Shown here one piece after another: positions 28,861 to 36,649 of a stretch of DNA of 64,000 nt (positions are counted from its first letter, which is position 1; every line of letters starts with the position of its first letter). Under the pieces are notes generated by a model. The model was not told where the DNA came from. It saw only the letters and a program-made list of their open reading frames with translations, and ran no database searches. The stretch is taken from contig NZ_CP047056.1 in the NCBI RefSeq assembly GCF_011065405.1, positions 1,510,747 through 1,574,746 of the forward strand. The letters run 5' to 3'. The stretch is from Succinivibrio dextrinosolvens (GTDB lineage: Bacteria; Pseudomonadota; Gammaproteobacteria; Enterobacterales; Succinivibrionaceae). The position numbers and the translations under genes are program-made.

Positions 28861-28974
28861 AAAGACAACAGTTTTGTCAGAAAATTATCTCCATTACAGT
28901 CAGTAATATAATTTTGACTTAAGCGTTGATAAAGGAAAAGATATAAAGTCTGTGTATAATCTCTCAAATCAGAC
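28861..28974. repeat. Duplicated intergenic segment, copy 2
   Basis: Counterpart of 26360-26472, with the same TTGAGA-N16-TATATC arrangement on the minus strand. Confidence 0.7.
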
Positions 28975-28981
28975 AGTATTA

Positions 28982-31138
28982 TCATTCATATCTTTTTTCA
29001 AAAATCTTTTGAGGATCGTCATAATCCTTTTGTACAAGAACAGGTGTATCGTTAAACATTATCGCTTTACAGTGAGGAAGATCTCTTCCTGCCAGACCAT
29101 TAGGATAGTGAACTTTTTCCTGTCCCATTATGTAATAAGGCAGATGAGAATATATTTCCGGAAGTTCAGTTAAATAATCAACTATGACCTCAGTAATCTT
29201 CTCTGCAGCATCAAGAGCTTCTTTATCTTCAGAGTAAAAATATAAAGCCTGTGTCAACACAAAAAAAGACTGATTTAAAGTTCCACAAATGCATTTCACA
29301 TTTATAAAATATTCTTTAGTTGTTTGTAAATATGACAAATGTTCGTAAATATCTTCCATCATTCTTATATAACCAATTCTGGAGGTTCTTTTTTTCCTAA
29401 TAAAAGCAATAAGTTCGTCACACAATACCTTTAATTGTTTTTGGTTAAATAAACTTACAATCTGACTCTCCGAAAGATTAATTATAGAAATTTTTTCTTT
29501 TAGAAAATTTGTTCTAAATTCTTCTTTATCAATGTTCTTTATTGTTTCAAATTTAGAATCCAATTCAGCAGAATGGACCGGGATCGTATTCTTGATTTTA
29601 CAGCCATCAGAACAGTTAAAACATTCAACAAGAGACGACTTTTTTTTCAAAAAAATGTCTAACACATCCTCAATCTTTCTTAATGAAAATTGAAATAATG
29701 CGTTAGAGGAACAAACCTTGTTAAAATTTCCTTCTACTTCAAAGGAGGTGCTAAATCTGTCAGTAGTATCACTACATCCATGCTGGTTGTACAATGACAA
29801 CAAAGAAGAATGGATTTTGCCGTTCTGACTAATTTTTCCGCAATCAACACCGAACAGATATAGTTTTCTAAAACCAAGAAATAAGGCTCCTGCGATCCCC
29901 ATATTTCCTACAAGAGGATTCATATTTGTAATGTATTGGATTGACCTATATTCCGCAAAATTTTCTGAAATAATCTTGTATACAGTCTCATCAGCTTTTC
30001 CAAATAAGGCTGTATTTTTAAATTTACTGACAGTAAAAGGATGACACACGTCAGACGACAGTAAAATAATATCTTCAAAAAACCGCTCATCAGGTAAAAC
30101 ATCTAATGATTGTCTTATTTCGGGAGTTCTTTCAGTATTAGCATAGAAATCAGGATATATACCTGCGTGATACAAAACATCTAACGCCGTTCCGCAAGCA
30201 ATTATTATTGCCTTATCCTGATATTTTCGTAAAAAAGGAAGATCGTTATCTAAAGACGGACCTGATGCTACTATAAAAACAGGAAGATCCCGGTATTCAT
30301 TTCTTAAAGGTGTTCTTGTAACAAAAGACTTACGTTTTAGAATAGACCAGCAAGCATGACTGATTCCATAAAAAGTATCATCAACAAATCCTGGAGCGCT
30401 GGTCAAATCATATAATTTTCTGAAAACTTCATCACGAATTCTCTCAATCTGTTTATTTTTATAGTGTACGTAATAAAGAAGATTTGTGGCAAGGAAAGTT
30501 CCGTGCCATGAAAAGTATTCATAAACATTAGTTGATATATCGTTATCTCCAAGAATTATTTTTAATCCAAATTTATTTTCTGAGAAATAAGTTAAAATAT
30601 TTGTCCAATCAAAGCAGAATAATGAAGCATAAAAAATATCCTTATCCGGTTCGATCAAAACAAGATTAACTACATCAACCCTTTCTAATAATTCAGATAT
30701 CTGATACCCCAAACCTATTCCGAAAATAATGACAGAAGAGATATAATCGCGGTCTTTTACAGAAGGACAATTAAACTTATCAAAACTAACTTTGTTAATC
30801 GCCTGTGAAAGAAATTTATCCTGAAAATTTCCTTTAATGCAAGCTGCATTTTTGTATACTTTGAAAGTTGGCCTGGACTCTATAAGAGTAGACACCTGTT
30901 TTCTACAGAAAAATAAAGGATCATCGCATTTGAAAAAAGGTTCATTATTATTAAAAATTACGTTAGGAATTCCGCTAGTTGAGAACACAAAGCGACTTAA
31001 TTTATTTGGAAGATAATTTTCAAATTCACTTCCAATATCAGGAAGATATTTTTTAAATGACTGAATATTGTCGTTAAAACGCTTCTGTAGAACTGCCTGC
31101 TGTTCAGTTTGAATGTGTCTAATATTGTTATCTTCCAT
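28982..31138 (-). CDS. Maf-type flagellin glycosyltransferase (copy 3, divergent)
   Basis: A 718-residue Maf-family protein, clearly more diverged than the two copies after it. Shared blocks are FGIGLGYQISELLERVDVVN, IEPDKDIFYASL, PVFIVASGPSLDNDLPFLRKY, YPDFYANTERTPE, NPLVGNMGIAGAL and a C-terminal YYIMGQEKVHYPNGLAG. The glycine of GSGPS is an alanine (ASGPS). It lies between flagellin and the other two Maf genes on the same strand, so all may be expressed with flagellin-related regulation. Its final ten residues (DDPQKIFEKRYE) match the ending of copy 2, which supports common descent by tandem duplication. Confidence 0.88.
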   Translation of the reverse strand: MEDNNIRHIQTEQQAVLQKRFNDNIQSFKKYLPDIGSEFENYLPNKLSRFVFSTSGIPNVIFNNNEPFFKCDDPLFFCRKQVSTLIESRPTFKVYKNAACIKGNFQDKFLSQAINKVSFDKFNCPSVKDRDYISSVIIFGIGLGYQISELLERVDVVNLVLIEPDKDIFYASLFCFDWTNILTYFSENKFGLKIILGDNDISTNVYEYFSWHGTFLATNLLYYVHYKNKQIERIRDEVFRKLYDLTSAPGFVDDTFYGISHACWSILKRKSFVTRTPLRNEYRDLPVFIVASGPSLDNDLPFLRKYQDKAIIIACGTALDVLYHAGIYPDFYANTERTPEIRQSLDVLPDERFFEDIILLSSDVCHPFTVSKFKNTALFGKADETVYKIISENFAEYRSIQYITNMNPLVGNMGIAGALFLGFRKLYLFGVDCGKISQNGKIHSSLLSLYNQHGCSDTTDRFSTSFEVEGNFNKVCSSNALFQFSLRKIEDVLDIFLKKKSSLVECFNCSDGCKIKNTIPVHSAELDSKFETIKNIDKEEFRTNFLKEKISIINLSESQIVSLFNQKQLKVLCDELIAFIRKKRTSRIGYIRMMEDIYEHLSYLQTTKEYFINVKCICGTLNQSFFVLTQALYFYSEDKEALDAAEKITEVIVDYLTELPEIYSHLPYYIMGQEKVHYPNGLAGRDLPHCKAIMFNDTPVLVQKDYDDPQKIFEKRYE

Positions 31139-31296
31139 TTAGAATCAAACCAGTTAGCAAAAATAATCACCTAAACTTAATATACGTTATTCTTAAATAA
31201 AAAAAAAAGAAAAAAACAAATAATTTGATACAGACAAGCATACTCTGACTAAATATAATTTATCTGTAACGTTGATTCTTTTATAGAGATAGCCTA

Positions 31297-31323
31297 TCAA
31301 AAAAACCTCAGTGATACTGAGGT
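31297..31323 (-). terminator. Intrinsic terminator downstream of flagellin gene
   Basis: On the minus strand a perfect 8-bp stem (ACCTCAGT paired with ACTGAGGT, loop of three) runs into a T tract. It lies about 60 bases past the flagellin stop codon. Confidence 0.85.
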
Positions 31324-31333
31324 GTAAAGCTAA

Positions 31334-31367
31334 TCCCAATCCCCCGCAGGAGGATATGGGATTGGGA
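31334..31367 (-). other. Second hairpin after flagellin gene
   Basis: Ten-bp perfect stem TCCCAATCCC/GGGATTGGGA with a 14-base loop, directly after the flagellin stop and before the terminator. It has no T tract, so it may stabilise the flagellin mRNA 3' end. Confidence 0.55.
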
Positions 31368-31380
31368 CTAGAGATTATAA

Positions 31381-32241
31381 TTAGCCTAACAGACTTAGAG
31401 CAATCTGAGGACGGGCGTTAGCCTGAGTCAGCATTGAGGTTGCAGCCTGCTGAATAATTGACTGCTGAGACAGGTTAGCAGCTTCTTCAGCGTAATCAGT
31501 ATCACGGATTCTTGAACGAGCATCTGACAAGTTCTCAGAAATTGAAGACTGATTTCTAATTGTTGACTCTAAACGGTTCTGATAAGCACCAAGCTTAGCT
31601 CTTGCAGTATCAACAGTCTTTAATGCACAATCAATCAGTCCGATTGCATCCTCAGCAGCAGTAGCGACAGACACCTTTAATGTAGTAGAACCAATGCCCA
31701 TACCTGCACCAGATGCAGTCAGATCCTGAGAGAAGCTCATGCTGATGACATGACCAGATAGAGAGCCTACATGAACATCTACGGTTTTTGAAGCATTTAT
31801 ACTATTAGTAGGGTCCTTAGTTCCTCTTAAAATCTTCTTACCCGAGAAAGTACTCTGGCAAGCAATACGGGTAATTTCAGCCTGAAGTTCCTTAACTTCT
31901 GTACTAATTGATTTACGATCATCAGTAGTTAAAGTACCAGTAGATGCCTGAACAGACAATGTTCTAATACGCTGCATCATGTTGGTAATCTCATCCATTG
32001 CACCTTCAGCAGTCTGAGCAAGAGCAATACCGTCATTAGCATTTCGGTTACCCTGATTATAACCATTGATGTGAGCTGTTAAACGATCTGAAATCTGAAG
32101 ACCTGCTGCATCATCCTTTGCAGAGTTAATACGTAAACCTGAAGATAATCTCTTATAAGTTGTGTTCAGAGCATTAGTTGCATTGGTTAGGTTCTTTTGA
32201 GCGTTTAATGATGAAACGTTAGTATTTACATATGAAGCCAT
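31381..32241 (-). CDS. fliC: Flagellin
   Basis: Structural subunit of the flagellar filament, 286 residues. The N-terminal D0/D1 region (ASYVNTNVSSLNAQKNL, then RLSSGLRINSAKDDAAGLQI) and the C-terminal D1/D0 region (IRDTDYAEEAANLSQQSIIQQA) are highly conserved. The exposed middle (about 140-200) is short and rich in Ser, Thr and Gly, which are suitable acceptor sites for O-linked nonulosonate. The ATG has a strong GGGGGA ribosome binding site. It sits beside four flagellin-glycosylation genes and has its own promoter and terminator. Confidence 0.95.
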   Translation of the reverse strand: MASYVNTNVSSLNAQKNLTNATNALNTTYKRLSSGLRINSAKDDAAGLQISDRLTAHINGYNQGNRNANDGIALAQTAEGAMDEITNMMQRIRTLSVQASTGTLTTDDRKSISTEVKELQAEITRIACQSTFSGKKILRGTKDPTNSINASKTVDVHVGSLSGHVISMSFSQDLTASGAGMGIGSTTLKVSVATAAEDAIGLIDCALKTVDTARAKLGAYQNRLESTIRNQSSISENLSDARSRIRDTDYAEEAANLSQQSIIQQAATSMLTQANARPQIALSLLG

Positions 32242-32299
32242 TTTGTGTTCCCCCTACGGAAAATTTTTTAAGCTAAGGCAGTATTGCCTTGATACTTAA

Positions 32300-32326
32300 T
32301 TAACGACAGAGGGTATTTTTTATTTA
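32300..32326 (-). promoter_or_regulatory. Sigma-28 (FliA)-type promoter of flagellin gene
   Basis: On the minus strand TAAATAAA, 11 bases, then GTCGTTAA, compared with the FliA consensus TAAAGTTT-N11-GCCGATAA. The TAAA core, exact spacing and six of eight -10 bases match. It lies about 60 bases before the flagellin ATG. Confidence 0.65.
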
Positions 32327-32846
32327 ATATTTTTTTAATATTTTTTTCATTTTTTATTTAACATAATGAAAGTTAAAGAAATTAATTACTGTTATTTCTC
32401 TTTTCCTACCAATCACTTTTTCTATCTTCACTAGGATATTTGTTTTCTATTCCTCCGCGAGCTATCTCAGCAAACACTCTTCACTTGCTCTTATAACAGA
32501 GCAGATAACCAAATTTAAAATACAGCCGTCAATCTGCCTTGCAAAAAATGCTAAAATACTCGTGTGGCAAAATTATAGAAAAAAGATCATGTAGAAATTA
32601 ACTTGATGTTGAGTATTAACTCAAGACACTTTCAAATATCAATCGGAGAGTCTTTTTTACAAATAGCTCTTAATTTGTATTTAACAAAATAGTATATCTT
32701 TTGGATTTTATTACCTTTGTTGATAATTAGTATAAAAAAAAAATAACTGTTTTGCATTAAATCCAACTCGGATCTTCTATTGATAAAAAACAGATCAGAA
32801 ATTTAATTCCCTACACTTGATACAGTTTCCAATAAACGCCAGACCT
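32327..32846. other. Intergenic region between divergent flagellin and AAA/PD-(D/E)XK array
   Basis: AT-rich stretch of about 520 bases with many stop codons in all frames. I see no gene, tRNA or clear remnant in it. Confidence 0.6.
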
Positions 32847-32875
32847 TTGTTTACCAAAAAGTCAGAAGGTATAAT
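32847..32875 (+). promoter_or_regulatory. Sigma-70-type promoter of first tandem AAA/PD-(D/E)XK gene
   Basis: TTGTTT at 32847-32852 and TATAAT at 32870-32875 with an ideal 17-base spacer. The same promoter is repeated exactly before the two following genes. Confidence 0.75.
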
Positions 32876-32907
32876 TAGGAATAGATTTGAACAAGGATAT
32901 TCTCAAT

Positions 32908-34683
32908 ATGGATTTTGAAAAACAGAGTATTGGCACTGAAGATTTTGCAGAACATATCAGAACCAAAAAGATTTACATTGATAAAACCTCTTATCTTCCA
33001 GAGCTATATGGAGAGAAGGTTCATCCTAATGGTATGCGCTATGAGGATAAGGTTCTGCTGATTACCCGTCCTCGCCGTTTTGGAAAATCCCTGACCATGA
33101 GCATGATTAAGAATTTCTTTGAACTTAATTACGCTAATCCAAAGGATAAATCAAATCCCAAGGAGCTTTTTCAGAATCTTGCAATCTCCAAAGATCAAGA
33201 TTTCTGCGACAAATACATGGGTGAATATCCGGTTATAAGTATTTCACTTAGAGGAATAAATGGAACCTGTTTTGCTTCAGCTATTGGCTCATTTCTCTTT
33301 GAGATTGGAAGAGTCTATAACCAATATTCTTTTATTCTTAACAGTGATATCCTTACTGAAAAAGAAAAATCTGATTTTAACTATATCATTGACATTTCAA
33401 ATCAGAATGACTTTGATAAGTGGTATGAAACACATAAGATTGATTCAAGTCTAAAGATCAAAAACAGCCTTTTCTTACTTACCTACCTTCTAAATAAAAT
33501 CTATAAGAAAAAATGTATAGTCATAGTTGATGAATATGACGTACCTCTTCAGAAGGCAACTGTAGAAAACTACTATAAGGAAATGCTTGACGTTGTCAGA
33601 GGTATGTTTGAAAAGGTATTCAAAACCAACGAATACCTCGAAAAAGGAATCGTGACAGGCTGTCTGCGTATCAGTCATGAGAGTATCTTCACAGGCATCA
33701 ATAATTTTTCAATCTATACAGTCAATGATGAAGGCTTTAACAAATTTATAGGCTTTACACATGATGAAGTGGTGGAACTTCTCCAAAAGCAGAAACTAAG
33801 TTCTAAAGAAAACACTGTCATGAAATGGTATGACGGGTATAACTTTTCAGGAGCCAGAATGCTCTGTCCATGGAGTGTTTTGAATTACTGTGAAAGTGCC
33901 GGTAAAGCCGATAACTTAGATGAACATATACCAGGTAATTACTGGATCAATACTTCTGGTAATGACATTGTTGACATCTGTCTGAAACACCCTGATGCAC
34001 AGGATTCAATGCGCCTGCAGAATCTTTTAGACGGTAATACAGAGATAATCGAATCATCTGATTTTACATCATATCCTCAGATAAATACCGAAACTGATTT
34101 TGATACCATGATGAATATGATGTTACATACAGGTTACCTGACAGCAGTAAAGACATATAGTGACAGACGACTTGAGGTTAAAATTCCTAATCAGGAAGTT
34201 TTAGAAAGTTTCCGAGAAAGGACCAAAAAAGTCTTCAGTAAGCAAAACACTCCTTGGTATGAGAAAGTTAAATCTCTAAAAGCAGCTTTATTCAATAATG
34301 ATAAAGATAAGGTTCAGACTCTTATCAATGAACTGCTTATTAACTTTGTCAGTGTAAGAAATACAGCACAGGAAAGTTACTACCAAGGATTTTTATCTGG
34401 TGTTCTTTCTCTTACAGTTGACGATCCAGCTGAACTACAGTCCGATACAGAAAGCGGCAAAGGGTTCTCCGATTTAAAAATTATTTCAGACCTAAAGAAG
34501 AATGCAATCATAATTGAATTTAAGAAACTTGAAAAAGGTGAAAGCTTTGAGGATATCTGTGCAGAGGCATTACAACAGATAGAAGAAAAGCAATATGCAT
34601 ATCCTTATGCACAGAAGAACTACCGAATACTAAAGTATGGAATAGGATTTTACGGCAAGGAATGCTGGGTAGCCACCCCTTAA
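32908..34683 (+). CDS. AAA-ATPase-like/PD-(D/E)XK protein, tandem unit 1
   Basis: A 591-residue protein from the ATG at 32908, with AAGGA ten bases upstream. The frame also opens at a TTG at 32887, but that lies only some five bases from the predicted transcription start. Walker A-like RPRRFGKSL is at 54-62, Walker B IVIVDEYD at 204-211, and MKWYDGYNF marks the end of the ATPase part. A nuclease-like C-terminal domain shows GKGFSDL and IIIEFKK. Its region 115-237, between and around the Walker motifs, is shared with unit 3 but differs strongly from unit 2. Function is unknown, as for the rest of the family. Confidence 0.87.
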   Translation: MDFEKQSIGTEDFAEHIRTKKIYIDKTSYLPELYGEKVHPNGMRYEDKVLLITRPRRFGKSLTMSMIKNFFELNYANPKDKSNPKELFQNLAISKDQDFCDKYMGEYPVISISLRGINGTCFASAIGSFLFEIGRVYNQYSFILNSDILTEKEKSDFNYIIDISNQNDFDKWYETHKIDSSLKIKNSLFLLTYLLNKIYKKKCIVIVDEYDVPLQKATVENYYKEMLDVVRGMFEKVFKTNEYLEKGIVTGCLRISHESIFTGINNFSIYTVNDEGFNKFIGFTHDEVVELLQKQKLSSKENTVMKWYDGYNFSGARMLCPWSVLNYCESAGKADNLDEHIPGNYWINTSGNDIVDICLKHPDAQDSMRLQNLLDGNTEIIESSDFTSYPQINTETDFDTMMNMMLHTGYLTAVKTYSDRRLEVKIPNQEVLESFRERTKKVFSKQNTPWYEKVKSLKAALFNNDKDKVQTLINELLINFVSVRNTAQESYYQGFLSGVLSLTVDDPAELQSDTESGKGFSDLKIISDLKKNAIIIEFKKLEKGESFEDICAEALQQIEEKQYAYPYAQKNYRILKYGIGFYGKECWVATP

Positions 34684-34714
34684 CCTAATACAACTTCCAA
34701 TAAACGCCAGACCT

Positions 34715-34743
34715 TTGTTTACCAAAAAGTCAGAAGGTATAAT
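34715..34743 (+). promoter_or_regulatory. Repeated sigma-70-type promoter, tandem unit 2
   Basis: TTGTTT at 34715-34720, 17 bases, TATAAT at 34738-34743, identical to the promoter before unit 1. Confidence 0.75.
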
Positions 34744-34775
34744 TAGGAATAGATTTGAACAAGGATATTCTCAAT

Positions 34776-36557
34776 ATGGATTTTGAAAAACAGAGTATTG
34801 GCACTGAAGATTTTGCAGAACATATCAGAACCAAAAAGATTTACATTGATAAAACCTCTTATCTTCCAGAGCTATATGGAGAGAAGGTTCATCCTAATGG
34901 TATGCGCTATGAGGATAAGGTTCTGCTGATTACCCGTCCTCGCCGTTTTGGAAAATCCCTGACCATGAGCATGATTAAGAATTTCTTTGAACTTAATTAC
35001 GCTAATCCAAAGGATAAATCAAATCCCAAGGAGCTTTTTCAGAATCTTGCAATCTCCAAAGATCAAGATTTCTGCGACAAATACATGGGTGAATATCCGG
35101 TTATAAGTATTTCACTTAATGGAATATCAGGAGAAGATTACATTGAAGCCTTAACCTCTCTGCTAAATCGTGTTGGAGATTTATATAAAAAATACGAATT
35201 TTTAAAGGAAAGAAAACTTCCTGAAGAAGACGAATTAAAGTTTTCTAAAACTATCCAAATGGCAAAAGATGGTGAAACCATTGCTTTCAGCAATCCAGAT
35301 GTTAAAAACAATGTTCTTCACCTGATTAAATCGTCTTTAAGGGATTTAACTTCATATCTATATAGAATTTACAACAAAAAAGTAATTGTAATTATTGATG
35401 AATACGATGTTCCTCTGCAGAAAGCTACAGCAAATGGATACTATAATGAAATGCTGAATGTAATCAGAGGAATGTTTGAATCTGTATTCAAAACCAACGA
35501 ATACCTCGAAAAAGGAATCGTGACAGGCTGTCTGCGTATCAGTCATGAGAGTATCTTCACAGGCATCAATAATTTTTCAATCTATACAGTCAATGATGAA
35601 GGCTTTAACAAATTTATAGGCTTTACACATGATGAAACGGTTCAGCTTTTAAAGGAGAACAGGCTAATCTCAAGAAAAGATGATGTCATGAAATGGTATG
35701 ACGGGTATAACTTTTCAGGAGCCAGAATGCTCTGTCCATGGAGTGTTTTGAATTTCTGCGAAGGTGCCGGTTCCTCAAGCAATCCAGAGACCTTTGCTCC
35801 ACAGAACTACTGGATTAACACCTCTGGCAATGACATCATGAGAATATGTATTACTAAACCTAATGCAAAAGACTCCATGAGATTGCAGAATCTTTTAGAT
35901 GATAAGACAGAAATGGTCAAACCAACTGATTTCACAGCCTACCCTGAAATTAATTATAAAACAGGCTTTGATGTCATGATGGGAATGATGATTCATACTG
36001 GATATCTGACTGTGCTCAACATTGATGAAAAAGGAAACATGGAAGTAAAAATTCCAAACAATGAAATAAAGGACAGCTTTAGAAAAAGTATAGAGGCAAT
36101 TTATTGTGATGATAATATTCCATGGTTTGAAAAAGTTAAAGCCCTAAAGGCAGCCTTGTTCAAAAATGACAAAGATGAGGTACAAAGGCTCATTAATGAA
36201 CTGCTTATTAACTTTGTCAGTGTAAGAGATTCAGCCTACGAAAATTTTTACCATGGTTTCCTCCTAGGAATACTTTCTTTGGTTACACAAAAAGCTTCAG
36301 AAATCTCTTCAAACAAGGAAAATGGTAAAGGATTTTCTGACCTAATATTAAAGAACAGTGGAAATGCTGTAATCATAGAATTCAAGAAAATGCCATCTGA
36401 TTCGACCCCAAAAATACTAATGAATACCTGTACTGAGGCACTGAAGCAAATTGAAGATAATAAATATGATTTCAATCTGCAGCAGGATGGGTATAGTCAG
36501 ATCATCAAGTATGGAATAACCTTTTACGGCAAGGAATGCTGGGTAGCCACCCCTTAA
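34776..36557 (+). CDS. AAA-ATPase-like/PD-(D/E)XK protein, tandem unit 2
   Basis: A 593-residue paralogue (ATG at 34776; the frame opens at TTG 34755). The first 114 residues equal those of units 1 and 3. Between there and just past the Walker B (VIVIIDEYDVPLQKA) the sequence differs completely in wording although it keeps the same length class. The conserved block FKTNEYLEKGIVTGCLRIS then returns. The C-terminal nuclease-like part (GKGFSDL, AVIIEFKKMP) is also distinct from units 1 and 3. Only the last residues FYGKECWVATP again match unit 1. This alternation suggests repeated recombination. Confidence 0.87.
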   Translation: MDFEKQSIGTEDFAEHIRTKKIYIDKTSYLPELYGEKVHPNGMRYEDKVLLITRPRRFGKSLTMSMIKNFFELNYANPKDKSNPKELFQNLAISKDQDFCDKYMGEYPVISISLNGISGEDYIEALTSLLNRVGDLYKKYEFLKERKLPEEDELKFSKTIQMAKDGETIAFSNPDVKNNVLHLIKSSLRDLTSYLYRIYNKKVIVIIDEYDVPLQKATANGYYNEMLNVIRGMFESVFKTNEYLEKGIVTGCLRISHESIFTGINNFSIYTVNDEGFNKFIGFTHDETVQLLKENRLISRKDDVMKWYDGYNFSGARMLCPWSVLNFCEGAGSSSNPETFAPQNYWINTSGNDIMRICITKPNAKDSMRLQNLLDDKTEMVKPTDFTAYPEINYKTGFDVMMGMMIHTGYLTVLNIDEKGNMEVKIPNNEIKDSFRKSIEAIYCDDNIPWFEKVKALKAALFKNDKDEVQRLINELLINFVSVRDSAYENFYHGFLLGILSLVTQKASEISSNKENGKGFSDLILKNSGNAVIIEFKKMPSDSTPKILMNTCTEALKQIEDNKYDFNLQQDGYSQIIKYGITFYGKECWVATP

Positions 36558-36588
36558 CCTAATACAACTTCCAATAAACGCCAGACCT

Positions 36589-36617
36589 TTGTTTACCAAA
36601 AAGTCAGAAGGTATAAT
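36589..36617 (+). promoter_or_regulatory. Repeated sigma-70-type promoter, tandem unit 3
   Basis: TTGTTT at 36589-36594, 17 bases, TATAAT at 36612-36617, identical to the promoters of units 1 and 2. Confidence 0.75.
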
Positions 36618-36649
36618 TAGGAATAGATTTGAACAAGGATATTCTCAAT

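Noticed and set aside
32887-32907. TTG start codons for the three tandem genes (32887, 34755, 36629)
   Set aside because: They lie about five bases from the predicted transcription start and have no ribosome binding site; the ATG 21 bases on has AAGGA upstream and fits the family start.
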